DNA from: Dyella_B acidisoli
Lineage (GTDB): Bacteria > Pseudomonadota > Gammaproteobacteria > Xanthomonadales > Rhodanobacteraceae
Assembly: GCF_049532895.1 (NCBI RefSeq)
Contig: NZ_CP064031.1
Location: 3,720,001 to 3,784,000 of the forward strand
Length of the DNA stretch: 64,000 nucleotides
Direction: 5' to 3'
The position numbers and the translations under genes are program-made. The notes beneath the pieces were generated by a model. It was given only the letters and a program-made list of their open reading frames with translations, made no database searches and was not told the DNA's origin. Position 1 is the first letter of the stretch. Each line of letters opens with the position of its first letter. Shown here in pieces: positions 32,654 through 41,075 of this stretch.

Positions 32654-34660
32654 ATGGATGTTCAGACGCCCACTGCTTCGACCTCTACGCATGACATTCC
32701 GCATAAGCAACGGAAAGCGGATGCCGAACGCTTTTCCCTGCTTGAAAGCGCTATCGAACGTGCTGCTCAAGGCCTGACGGACGCACAGCAGGCAGACGGT
32801 CATTGGGTTTACGAACTGGAAAGCGACGCCAGTAGTACCGCCGAATACATCATGCTGACTCACTACTTGGGCGAACCGCCCAAGCTCGAACAGCATCAAA
32901 AAATGGCGCGTTACCTCCATCGCACGCAACTTACGGACGGCGGCTGGCCGCTGTATGCCGGTGGTCCGATCAACGTAAGCAGCAGCGTCAAGGCTTATTA
33001 CGCACTCAAGATCATGGGCGAAACCGAGGATACCGAACCCATGCAGCGCGCCCGACGGGCCATTCTTGCGCACGGCGGCGCCGAAGCATCCAACGTATTC
33101 ACGCGTACGCTGCTCGCCTTGCATGGCATCGTTCCCTGGCAAGCGGTGCCCATGATGCCGGTCGAGATCATCCAACTGCCTGCATGGTTTCCCGTGCATT
33201 TGTCGAAAATGTCGCCTGTAGCGCGCGCCTTCTTGGTGCCGTTGCTTGTCGTGAATGCCAAACGCCCGCAAGCGAGACATGCGTATCAGGTCGGGATCGA
33301 TCAACTGTTCAACGTCGCACCGTCTGGCTTGCATCTACTGCCGCGCGCACCACACCAAAGCGCTGGCCTGTTTGTGTTCTTCCACGGCCTCGACACCCTG
33401 TTGAGAGCAACGGAACGCCTGTTTCCAAAGCACGCTCGGCAACGCGCGATCGAAGCCGCCGTGGCATTTGTCGAAGAACACTTAGATAGCAAGGAAGGAT
33501 TGGGGGGCATCTTTCCCGCCGCAGCCATGGTGGTCATGATGTACGACGCGCTGGGTTACCCCAAAGATCACCTGCAACGAGCCAAGTCACGCCAGGCAGT
33601 GGAACATTACCTGGCAGCGGGCGAGCTCGAAGCTTATTGTCAGCCCTCCCGATCACCCGTGTGGGATACCGCATTTGCTGCGCATGCCTTGCTTGAAACA
33701 GACACGCCTGTTGCCCAGGTGGCGGCGGTGCGCGGGCTCGATTGGTTGCGTACCCATCAGACTCTGGACGTGCGCGGCGATTGGGCCATACGTCGTCCGC
33801 ACGTACGGCCGGGCGGCTGGGCGTTTCAATACGGCAATGTTCATTACCCTGACGTTGACGATACGGCCGTCGTCGCCGCTGCGATGGATCGCGCGAGTAA
33901 ATCATCCCACTCCGAAACGTATCGGGAAGCTGTGGCACGGAGTTTGGAATGGATCGTAGGTATGCAATGCCACAACGGAGGCTGGGGTGCCTTCGAGGCA
34001 GAAAACACGCATACGTATCTGGATAGCATTCCGTTCTCCGATCACGGCGCCATGACCGATCCACCTACGGCCGATGTTTCGTCGCGATGTTTATCCCTGC
34101 TCGCTCAGCTTGGCCAATTGCCGGCCGCTAGCGAGTCAGCCAACCGTGCGATCAATTTCCTGTGGCGGGAGCAACAACCCAATGGAAGTTGGTACGGCCG
34201 CTGGGGCGTCAATTACATCTACGGCACCTGGCTGGCCCTTTGCGCATTGAACGCCGCCGGCGTGGCGCATGAAACTCCACGCCTGCAACGGGCGGTGCAA
34301 TGGCTGATCGCCATCCAAAACGCAGATGGGGGTTGGGGCGAAAGCTGCGCCAGCTACGAGTGCGACTACCGCCATTTCTCGCACGCCAACAGCACCGCAT
34401 CGCAAACGTCCTGGGCACTGCTTGGATTGATGGCAGCCGGCCAAATCAATCATCCATCTGTTAAGCGCGGTATTTCCTACCTGCTCGCCACGCAATACCA
34501 AGACGGTCTGTGGGAGGACGAGCTAGTTACCGGCACCGGCATTCCGCGCGTGCTTTATCTGCGCTACCACGGCTATCCCAAGTTCTTTCCATTGTGGGCG
34601 CTTGCCCGCTATCGAAACTTGCGACGCGCCGGTACCGCGCACGTCGCAGTGGGCATGTAG
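32654..34660 (+). CDS. shc: squalene--hopene cyclase
   Basis: 668 aa membrane-associated class II terpene cyclase converting squalene to hopene/hopanol, precursors of hopanoid lipids that order the membrane. The protonating DxDD motif is Asp400-Val-Asp402-Asp403 (PDVDDTAVV). Several QW repeats are visible (for example LTDGGWPLY, NGGWGAFEAENT, PNGSWYGRWGVNYIYGT, NADGGWGESC, YQDGLWED). The C-terminal FFPLWALARYRN is family-typical. No squalene synthesis (hpnCDE) or other hpn genes are adjacent. Start ATG 32654; downstream is the convergent nrsF gene after 24 bp. Confidence 0.95.
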   Translation: MDVQTPTASTSTHDIPHKQRKADAERFSLLESAIERAAQGLTDAQQADGHWVYELESDASSTAEYIMLTHYLGEPPKLEQHQKMARYLHRTQLTDGGWPLYAGGPINVSSSVKAYYALKIMGETEDTEPMQRARRAILAHGGAEASNVFTRTLLALHGIVPWQAVPMMPVEIIQLPAWFPVHLSKMSPVARAFLVPLLVVNAKRPQARHAYQVGIDQLFNVAPSGLHLLPRAPHQSAGLFVFFHGLDTLLRATERLFPKHARQRAIEAAVAFVEEHLDSKEGLGGIFPAAAMVVMMYDALGYPKDHLQRAKSRQAVEHYLAAGELEAYCQPSRSPVWDTAFAAHALLETDTPVAQVAAVRGLDWLRTHQTLDVRGDWAIRRPHVRPGGWAFQYGNVHYPDVDDTAVVAAAMDRASKSSHSETYREAVARSLEWIVGMQCHNGGWGAFEAENTHTYLDSIPFSDHGAMTDPPTADVSSRCLSLLAQLGQLPAASESANRAINFLWREQQPNGSWYGRWGVNYIYGTWLALCALNAAGVAHETPRLQRAVQWLIAIQNADGGWGESCASYECDYRHFSHANSTASQTSWALLGLMAAGQINHPSVKRGISYLLATQYQDGLWEDELVTGTGIPRVLYLRYHGYPKFFPLWALARYRNLRRAGTAHVAVGM

Positions 34661-34684
34661 CCATGGGCTCAGAAACAAGCCCAG

Positions 34685-35335
34685 CTACGCTTTCGACAAC
34701 AACCGCCCACCCATCAGCGCATTGGCGCCAACCACGATCCCCACTGCCACCGTATGCATCAGCAGATCCGACGCAGTGGCATCGAAGTTGTGGCAGATCT
34801 CCAGCAGGCTCGCGGAAGCCGACGCGCTGGCCAGCCCCACCAGCACAGCCGTCAGCACCGGGCGCAACGGACAGGCTCGCCGGAGCAGCCAGACCATCAG
34901 GCCGGACAGCGGAATCGAAAAACTGATGATGAAGATCAGGCAGTCATTGGCGCCGTGCAGATCCATCACCGGCATACCCGGTATGTGCGCACGCAGGCAG
35001 CCCATGCCGCTGGCGCCGATCCAAAGCAACGCGCTAGGCACGGGCACCCACGCCCAACTGCGTGAACGCCCCGGCACCGCAAGCATGAACGACGCCAGCG
35101 CCGCGGTGACCGCGGTAATCACCGCGCCACACGCCGCCAGCCCAAGGTCGGGCGCCACGCTCCAGCGATGCAGCATGGTGCCGGCGCCATAACGCACGAA
35201 CAGCCCCACGGCGATTACTGCCACTATCGCCAGCCAGCCGAGCGCACGCCGCCACGGCGGCAGCAGGCGCCGCACGGGCGTCAGCTCCGCGCCGAGCGCG
35301 TCGATCAAGGCTTCATGGCGTGCTGCGTCGGACAT
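34685..35335 (-). CDS. nrsF: NrsF-like membrane anti-sigma factor (DUF1109)
   Basis: 216 aa with about six membrane helices (for example 33-48, 65-86, 132-150). The short cytoplasmic start (EALIDALGAELTPVRRL) followed by six helices is the DUF1109/NrsF pattern; NrsF holds the Caulobacter sigma factor SigF inactive. Two cysteines near the positions reported as important in Caulobacter NrsF (about 131 and 181) exist here as Cys132 and Cys181. It begins 6 bp after the SigF-like gene. Regulator role is from family and context. Confidence 0.85.
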   Translation of the reverse strand: MSDAARHEALIDALGAELTPVRRLLPPWRRALGWLAIVAVIAVGLFVRYGAGTMLHRWSVAPDLGLAACGAVITAVTAALASFMLAVPGRSRSWAWVPVPSALLWIGASGMGCLRAHIPGMPVMDLHGANDCLIFIISFSIPLSGLMVWLLRRACPLRPVLTAVLVGLASASASASLLEICHNFDATASDLLMHTVAVGIVVGANALMGGRLLSKA

Positions 35336-35341
35336 GAGGGC

Positions 35342-36007
35342 TCAAGGTTCTCCATGCAGGCGATCGCGCAGCGTCTTCAGCGCGCGATGCAGATTCACTT
35401 TCAGCGCACCGGTGTTTCGCCCGGTGCGTTCGGCGGCCTCAGCGAGCGTGCGCTCCTTCAGACCAAGTTGTTCCACCGCCTCGCGCTGCCCCGGCGGCAG
35501 GGTTTCGATCGCCTTGCGTAGACGCTCAGCGTCCTGATGGCGCTGGGTGCCGGCGCTGGCGTCTTCGCGGTCAGCGTGCGTATCGAAGGCAAATTCGTCG
35601 TGCACCTCGCGATGCGCGCGACGCCCGTGGCTGCGCAGCAAGTCGATAGCACGGCGCGCGGCGATCGCCGACAGCCAAGCGTCGTAGGAGCGCGACGGAT
35701 CGAACGTGTGCCGCGCGCGATGCACCGTGAGCAGGGTTTCCTGCACCACATCATCCAGCGCATCCACCGCCACGCCCTGCCGCCGCGCTACCGCGCGGAT
35801 CAACGCCACCGAATCATTCAGCACGCGCGTGTAGGCGCGCTGGTCGCCTGCTTGCGCGGCGGCCATCCATGCTGCCCGCTGCCGGTCAGCCTGTTCGCTG
35901 GCACTTAAAGATTCGGTCGGCACGGCCTTGTCGCTATCCAGCCCCCTTGGCAGAGGCTGGCGTAGTAGGACCCACGGGCCGTCAAAGGTCAAGGATGCGT
36001 TAGGCAT
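35342..36007 (-). CDS. sigF: ECF sigma factor, SigF-like
   Basis: 221 aa. Region 2 includes ALIRAVARRQGVAVDALDDV and ETLLTVHRARHTFDPSRSYDAWL (in part), region 4 includes TLPPGQREAVEQLGLKERTL and TGRNTGALKVNLHRALKTLRD. The LKERTLAEAAERTGRNTGALK form is typical of ECF factors with DUF1109 partners. The start at 36007 is supported by a GTAACC-N16-CGAA promoter whose transcript would begin about 20 nt upstream. It is predicted to drive its own operon and the divergent dipZ-msrB operon. Confidence 0.9.
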   Translation of the reverse strand: MPNASLTFDGPWVLLRQPLPRGLDSDKAVPTESLSASEQADRQRAAWMAAAQAGDQRAYTRVLNDSVALIRAVARRQGVAVDALDDVVQETLLTVHRARHTFDPSRSYDAWLSAIAARRAIDLLRSHGRRAHREVHDEFAFDTHADREDASAGTQRHQDAERLRKAIETLPPGQREAVEQLGLKERTLAEAAERTGRNTGALKVNLHRALKTLRDRLHGEP

Positions 36008-36036
36008 GCTGAGGCTTGGTGGTTTCTGTGGGGGTA

Positions 36037-36062
36037 TTCGTTGAGTTCGGGTGTACGGTTAC
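36037..36062 (-). promoter_or_regulatory. SigF-type promoter of the sigF-nrsF operon
   Basis: Minus strand: GTAACC (36062-36057), 16-nt spacer, CGAA (36040-36037, continuing CGAATA). This is the motif I recall for Caulobacter SigF promoters (GTAACC-N16-CGAA). The ATG follows about 30 nt later. Confidence 0.8.
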
Positions 36063-36170
36063 TTGGAGGCGGGAACGGGAAATAGGAAACGGGGAACATG
36101 TAACGCGCCGGGCGCGTGAAATGTGCGCGTCGCAAGCATCGTCGCTTCACAGCGCACGAGGCGTCACACC

Positions 36171-36189
36171 AAACGTAATCGTTACGTTT
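36171..36189. promoter_or_regulatory. perfect palindrome between the divergent SigF promoters
   Basis: AAACGTAA (36171-36178), TCG, TTACGTTT (36182-36189). An 8-bp perfect dyad, A+T-rich in a GC-rich region, 19 nt upstream of the plus-strand GTAACC box. A binding site for a second regulator is plausible; no family matched. Confidence 0.45.
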
Positions 36190-36207
36190 CCTATTTTCCG
36201 CCCTCAA

Positions 36208-36233
36208 GTAACCACTCGCCACACCCCAGCGAA
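36208..36233 (+). promoter_or_regulatory. SigF-type promoter of the dipZ-msrB operon
   Basis: GTAACC (36208-36213), 16-nt spacer (36214-36229), CGAA (36230-36233, continuing CGAATA). Same boxes and same spacing as the minus-strand promoter of sigF. The dipZ ATG is at 36265. Confidence 0.8.
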
Positions 36234-36264
36234 TATCCCACCAAAGCCACCACGCATCCCAACC

Positions 36265-37989
36265 ATGCTCCTCCTTATCCTGGCCTTCCTCGGCGGCGTC
36301 CTTACCATCCTTAGCCCATGCATCCTGCCGGTGCTGCCGTTCGTGTTCGCGCGAGCCGATCGGCCGTTCATGCGCAACGGCCTACCTATGCTGATTGCCA
36401 TGGCGTTCACCTTTGCATTGGTCGCCACGTTGGCGGCGGTGGGCGGCGGATGGGCGGTGCACGCGAATCAATATGGCCGCTACATCGCGCTGGTGGTATT
36501 GGCGGTACTTGGCCTGACCTTGTTGCTGCCGCACTTCGCCGAATGGATCAGCCGTCCTTTCGTGCAACTTGGCAACCGGCTCAGCGAGAAGACCGAGGCG
36601 CAGCAGGATTCGCCGTGGTCCGCCGCGGGACTCGGCATCGCAACCGGTCTGCTGTGGGCGCCGTGCGCCGGGCCGATTCTTGGCCTGTTGCTCACCGGCG
36701 CGGCGCTGCAAGGTGCCAGCGCAACAACCAGCTTGCTGCTGCTCACGTACGCCGCTGGCGCGGCAGCGTCGCTCGCGCTCGCGCTGGTGGTCGGTGGACG
36801 TGTCTTCGCGTTGATGAAACGTTCACTGGGCGCCGGTGAATGGGTGCGCCGAGCGCTGGGTGTGCTGGTGCTGGCCGGCGTGGTGGCCATCGCACTTGGT
36901 GTCGACACGGGTTTGCTGACGCGCGTTTCGCTGGCAAGCACCGGCGGTTTCGAGCAGAAACTGATTGATGCCGTGCGCCCCGCACCGGTTCACGCCGCTC
37001 CTGCACCGAAAGCCGGCGTACCGTTGCCAGTGGAAGGTGAACTACCGTCGCTGGATGGTGCAACGAAGTGGTTCAACAGTGCACCGCTATCGCCCGAAGC
37101 ACTGCGCGGCAAGGTGGTATTGGTCGATTTCTGGACGTATTCCTGTATCAACTGCATTCGCTCGCTGCCATACGTGAATGCGTGGGCGCAGAAATATCGC
37201 GATCACGGATTGGTGGTGATTGGCGTGCATGCGCCGGAATTCGCATTCGAGAAAGATCCCGCCAACGTCGCCAAGGCGATCAAGGATTTCAACATCACTT
37301 ATCCAGTGGCGATGGACAACGACTATGCCATCTGGAAAGGCTTCAACAACGAATATTGGCCAGCGCATTACTTCATCGATCCGCACGGGCAAATCCGTGC
37401 ACATCATTTCGGTGAGGGCGATTACACCGGCAGCGAAGATGTGATCCGTCGCTTGCTGAGCGATGCCGGTTACAAGGATCTACCTGATGGCTACGTGCAA
37501 CCCGGCGCATCCGGCGCGGAAGCCGCCGGCTCCGGCGACATGCGCCGCTCACCGGAAACCTACGTGGGTTATGCCCGCAGCGAAGGATTCGCCGGTGGAC
37601 AGATCGCCCATGATGACAGCTGGCAGTACCGCGCACCGGACACCCTCACCGCCAATCAATGGGCCTTCAATGGAACGTGGACGGTAAACGCGCAACACGC
37701 CACGCTCGACAAATCGAATGGCAGCATTGTCTACCGCTTCCGCGGTCGCGATCTGCATCTAGTGCTTGGCCCCAGCGAAGACGGCAAGCCCGTGCGTTTC
37801 CGCGTCACGCTCGACGGCAAAGCACCGGGTGATGACCACGGCACCGACATCGATGCGGATGGCAACGGCACGATCAACGGACAACGCCTGTACCAGCTGG
37901 TGCGCCAAACGCACGGCACAGGCGAGCGCGTCTTCGAAATCACCTTCCTCGATCCGGACGTACGCGTGTATGCGTTCACGTTCGGCTGA
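36265..37989 (+). CDS. DipZ-like fusion: CcdA membrane domain plus periplasmic thioredoxin domain
   Basis: 574 aa from the ATG at 36265. Residues 1-235 form a CcdA/DsbD-type electron-transfer membrane domain with the cysteine pair Cys19 (LSPCILP) and Cys134 (WAPCAGP). Residues about 255-410 form a TlpA/AhpC-like thioredoxin domain with the CxxC Cys294-Cys297 (TYSCINC). A C-terminal beta-rich domain (about 440-574, ending DPDVRVYAFTFG) is as in mycobacterial DipZ. It should carry reducing power from cytoplasmic thioredoxin to the periplasm. The next gene, an exported MsrB, is the obvious client. No Shine-Dalgarno is evident before the ATG. Confidence 0.9.
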   Translation: MLLLILAFLGGVLTILSPCILPVLPFVFARADRPFMRNGLPMLIAMAFTFALVATLAAVGGGWAVHANQYGRYIALVVLAVLGLTLLLPHFAEWISRPFVQLGNRLSEKTEAQQDSPWSAAGLGIATGLLWAPCAGPILGLLLTGAALQGASATTSLLLLTYAAGAAASLALALVVGGRVFALMKRSLGAGEWVRRALGVLVLAGVVAIALGVDTGLLTRVSLASTGGFEQKLIDAVRPAPVHAAPAPKAGVPLPVEGELPSLDGATKWFNSAPLSPEALRGKVVLVDFWTYSCINCIRSLPYVNAWAQKYRDHGLVVIGVHAPEFAFEKDPANVAKAIKDFNITYPVAMDNDYAIWKGFNNEYWPAHYFIDPHGQIRAHHFGEGDYTGSEDVIRRLLSDAGYKDLPDGYVQPGASGAEAAGSGDMRRSPETYVGYARSEGFAGGQIAHDDSWQYRAPDTLTANQWAFNGTWTVNAQHATLDKSNGSIVYRFRGRDLHLVLGPSEDGKPVRFRVTLDGKAPGDDHGTDIDADGNGTINGQRLYQLVRQTHGTGERVFEITFLDPDVRVYAFTFG

Positions 37990-38019
37990 GTGCAGCAAAA
38001 CAAGCAACAGGAGCAAGGC

Positions 38020-38646
38020 ATGACCTCCACATACGATGACAAAGTTGCGGATCGGCGGCGATTTCTGCTCGCCATGATGGGCGGCGGCGCTGTTGCGGCG
38101 CTGGGTGGTGTGGCGATGGTGAGGTTCTTCGCTGGCAAAGGAGGCAACGCGATGGCGGCCACGCCTGCCGCAACCAACAGGGTAGAAACCCTATTGCTCG
38201 AATGCTTTTCCGACGACGACGGTCACCATCTTGGCCCCTGTGACGTGCGCAAGCTGGTGCTCACCGATGAGCAATGGCATCAGCGCCTTTCCGATGCCGC
38301 GTTCAACGTGATGCGTCGCGCGGGAACCGAGATGGCGTTCAGTGGTCCGCATGAAAAGCCGCAAAGCAAAGGTCTGTATCGCTGCGCCGGCTGTGACACT
38401 GCGTTGTTCGATGCAGCCACACAATTCGACTCCGGCACAGGCTGGCCGAGTTTCTGGCGGCCGATTGCCAAGAAGAATGTGATCGAGAGTCGCGATACCG
38501 CCTATGGAATGATTCGCACGGCGGTGAGCTGTGCCGGATGCGACAGTCACTTGGGCCACGTGTTTGATGATGGTCCGCCGCCGACTGGGTTGCGTTATTG
38601 CATGAATTCAGTGGCGATGCGGTTTGTGGCGTATCGGGTGAGTTGA
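38020..38646 (+). CDS. msrB: exported peptide-methionine (R)-S-oxide reductase MsrB
   Basis: 208 aa from the ATG at 38020 (CAGGAG upstream). An N-terminal DRRRFLLAMMGGGAVAALGG looks like a Tat signal or membrane anchor, so the enzyme acts outside the cytoplasm. MsrB domain: zinc cysteines Cys122/Cys125 (RCAGC) and Cys171/Cys174 (SCAGC), GTGWPSFW substrate site and catalytic Cys194 in RYCMNS. It reduces R-methionine sulfoxide in oxidised envelope proteins and needs reducing power from outside, which the upstream DipZ-like protein (30 bp away) can supply. Confidence 0.93.
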   Translation: MTSTYDDKVADRRRFLLAMMGGGAVAALGGVAMVRFFAGKGGNAMAATPAATNRVETLLLECFSDDDGHHLGPCDVRKLVLTDEQWHQRLSDAAFNVMRRAGTEMAFSGPHEKPQSKGLYRCAGCDTALFDAATQFDSGTGWPSFWRPIAKKNVIESRDTAYGMIRTAVSCAGCDSHLGHVFDDGPPPTGLRYCMNSVAMRFVAYRVS

Positions 38647-38663
38647 TGCTTACCGATATGCTG

Positions 38664-38800
38664 CCCCTCTCCTATCGGGAGAGGGGTTGGGGTGAAGGCA
38701 CGAACGGAGCGCGTTACCAACACCTTCGCAAGACTTCTATGACACGCTTCGTTCGTACCCTCATCCGCCCCTCGGGCACCTTCTCCCGAAGGGAGAGGGA
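38664..38800. repeat. REP pair B (degenerate members)
   Basis: Units at 38664-38698 (CCCCTCTCC..GGGAGAGGGG) and 38757-38800 face each other between msrB and nadD. Both are diverged from the other pairs: the G-rich arm of the first ends GGTGAAGG and the second has an insertion. Confidence 0.75.
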
Positions 38801-38803
38801 ACA

Positions 38804-39454
38804 TCAAGGCGAGGGTATCGCGCGATACGGCGCCAACAATTCAGGGTCATCAAACAACCCTGCCGGCAACAAGTAGCGCGGATCACGCCCTGCCGCCAGC
38901 AACTCGCGAATGCGCGTAGCGGACACTTCAAAAGGCGTGACGGAAAGTTCGATCACCTTCCCTGCAGTCTCTGTTCGAATAACAGCAGGATCATCCGTGC
39001 GCCGCGCAGCCACGGCGCGTTCCAGTTCCACCGGAATGCACGCTTCAATGCCGGGGCGGTTGATCACGCCGATGTGCGTGACGTTGAACAACTCGCGCCA
39101 GCGGTGCCAACTGCGCAAGCCGGCGAAGGCATCCGCGCCGAGCAACAGCACCAATGGCCGCGCACCGAATTCGCGACGTAGCTCTTCCAGCGTGTCGATG
39201 GTGTAGGAAGGGCCATTGCGTTCGAGTTCGCGTGTGTCCATCGCCAAGCGCGATTGCCCACGCAAAGCCGCGCGCAGCATGTCCACGCGCTGTGTGGCGC
39301 TGGCGGTAGGTGGTGGACGATGCGGTGGCACGTTAGCAGGCATCAAACGCACTTCGGCGTCGAGCAGCTCGGAGGCTTCCCACGCCACGCTGAGGTGGCC
39401 AATGTGGATCGGGTCAAAGGTGCCGCCGAACAGGGCTAGCGGTTTCATTTTCAT
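38804..39454 (-). CDS. nadD: nicotinate-nucleotide adenylyltransferase
   Basis: 216 aa from an ATG overlapping the holA stop (ATGA). NAD biosynthesis step joining nicotinate mononucleotide and ATP. LFGGTFDPIHIGHL is the nucleotidyltransferase GxFxPxHxGH motif; LLGADAFAGLRSWHRWREL and VSATRIRELLAAG (the ISSTxIR motif variant) complete the signature. Confidence 0.95.
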   Translation of the reverse strand: MKMKPLALFGGTFDPIHIGHLSVAWEASELLDAEVRLMPANVPPHRPPPTASATQRVDMLRAALRGQSRLAMDTRELERNGPSYTIDTLEELRREFGARPLVLLLGADAFAGLRSWHRWRELFNVTHIGVINRPGIEACIPVELERAVAARRTDDPAVIRTETAGKVIELSVTPFEVSATRIRELLAAGRDPRYLLPAGLFDDPELLAPYRAIPSP

Positions 39455-40461
39455 ACCAACGCCTGCGCCGCTCTCGGCTCCGCAATCGCTGCAATCAAGC
39501 GCTGCGTCTCCAACCACGCATCGCCGGCTTCACGACCCTTCGCAATGCGATCGATCCGCGCAGCGCGCGCCAAGCATTGCATCCAATGTTCACGCGGCGC
39601 ACGACGCAGCGCTTTGCGGAACAGTTGCTCGCGCGCCGGCCACAAACGCTCCGCACGCGCCTGCGCACCGAAGTCATGGGCGTTGGCCAGTCGCATAGCA
39701 AGCTGCAGCTGATTGACCAGCCAGCCCATCAGTGCAATCAATTCATCACCTTCCGCACGCAGGCCATCGAGAATGCGCAGTGCACGCGCGCCATCGCCAC
39801 CAAGCGCTGCGTCGGTCAGCTTGAAAGCGTCGTAACGCGCGCTATCGGCAACTAGGTTTTCCATCTCCGCCGCATCGATCTTGCCCTGCCCGTGCAACAC
39901 CACGAGCTTGTCGATTTCCTGCGCGGCAGCAAGCAGATTGCCTTCCACGCGCTCGGCAAGCAAAGCAACCGCATCCGGCACAGCAGTCAGTCCGCGCGAA
40001 GCGAGACGCGCGCCGATCCAAGCTTCCCATTCGTTGGGCCGCGGCGCGTTGAAGACCACCATGGAGCCGGCGCTATCCAGCTGCTTGGTCCATGCGCCTT
40101 CATGTTTGTTGCTCCATTCCACCGCGGTGATCAGCAGCGTCACATCCGGAGGGGGATTGGAACAGAATTCGACGATGGCCTTGGCGCCTTCGACACCTGG
40201 TCGCCCAGTGGGTAAGCGCAGATCAAGCAGGCGACGCGTGGCGAACAACGACATGCCGGCAGCGGAGCGCGCCAGTTCGTCCCAATCGAAATGCGCGCCG
40301 ACGTCGAGGACCTGGCGCTCGGTGTAACCTAGCTTGCGTGCTTGCGCGCGCAACGCGTCGGCCGCTTCCAGCACCAGCAGTTCCTCGCCCGCCAGTAGGT
40401 AGACGGGACTGAGGCGGTCCGCGGCCAGCGCCTTCTGCCACTGGGCGTGGTTGAGCGGCAT
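39451..40461 (-). CDS. holA: DNA polymerase III subunit delta
   Basis: 336 aa from the ATG at 40461. Clamp-loader delta subunit that opens the beta sliding clamp. Starts LNHAQWQKALAADRLSPVYLLAGEE and shows FATRRLLDLRLPTGRPG and KWTKQLDSAG-like central parts; low sequence conservation is normal for HolA, but order lptE-holA-nadD is diagnostic. The stop overlaps nadD and the start is 16 bp after lptE. Confidence 0.93.
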   Translation of the reverse strand: MPLNHAQWQKALAADRLSPVYLLAGEELLVLEAADALRAQARKLGYTERQVLDVGAHFDWDELARSAAGMSLFATRRLLDLRLPTGRPGVEGAKAIVEFCSNPPPDVTLLITAVEWSNKHEGAWTKQLDSAGSMVVFNAPRPNEWEAWIGARLASRGLTAVPDAVALLAERVEGNLLAAAQEIDKLVVLHGQGKIDAAEMENLVADSARYDAFKLTDAALGGDGARALRILDGLRAEGDELIALMGWLVNQLQLAMRLANAHDFGAQARAERLWPAREQLFRKALRRAPREHWMQCLARAARIDRIAKGREAGDAWLETQRLIAAIAEPRAAQALV

Positions 40462-40477
40462 AGTCGTCAGAGCCCGC

Positions 40478-41071
40478 TTAGTCGCCGATCGGCGTCGGCA
40501 TGTATTGCGGCGGTTGCTGCGTGGTACTCGCGTTGGCCGGCATGGGGCCGACCGCCTTCGCGGCGGCCGTTGTTCCATTTTTGGCCACCGCCTGCAAACG
40601 GAACAACGTGGCCTGGATGGCGTCGTCGATCAGGCTGCCCTGGATCTGTTCCATCTGCGATTGCGTGCCCACCGGCTGGCTGGCGTCATAGCTGAATTCG
40701 CGCTGCAGATCGATGGCCTGCTCCGGCACGATGACCTTGCCGTCCGGATCAACGGCGGTAAACACCATGTGGAAACGCACGGCGAATTCCGTCACCTGCG
40801 CAGCGCCATTGATGGTGAGCGATTGCACGTTGAAGTTCTGCGCCGGCACGTGCAACTCGGCAATGCCGGGGCCGGACTTGTCTTCCAACACAACGTTGGA
40901 AGCGAGCAGCGCGCGCGCCAATTTGCGCTGGAAGTCGCCACCGCCGCCCACCGTCAGGTGTACGCGCTGCATCCCTTCGGGCATGGCCGCGCTTCCGCGC
41001 AGATGGAAACCGCATGCTGCCAGGGCAAGCATGGGCAGCAGCGCGATCAGTTTCAGCATGCGGTGATTCAT
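40478..41071 (-). CDS. lptE: LPS-assembly lipoprotein LptE
   Basis: 197 aa from the ATG at 41071. Lipoprotein signal LLPMLALAACGFHLRG (lipobox Cys20, and the CGFHLRG following it is the LptE hallmark). It plugs the LptD barrel that inserts LPS into the outer membrane. The last 35 residues are a low-complexity tail (AVGPMPANASTTQQPPQYMP). Starts 4 bp after leuS. Confidence 0.93.
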   Translation of the reverse strand: MNHRMLKLIALLPMLALAACGFHLRGSAAMPEGMQRVHLTVGGGGDFQRKLARALLASNVVLEDKSGPGIAELHVPAQNFNVQSLTINGAAQVTEFAVRFHMVFTAVDPDGKVIVPEQAIDLQREFSYDASQPVGTQSQMEQIQGSLIDDAIQATLFRLQAVAKNGTTAAAKAVGPMPANASTTQQPPQYMPTPIGD

Positions 41072-41075
41072 GAAC

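Noticed and set aside
36016..36264. N-terminal extension of the DipZ-like gene (MVVSVGVFVEF...)
   Set aside because: It would start upstream of the SigF-type promoter and the added residues have no signal or family match; the ATG at 36265 begins directly with the first CcdA helix.
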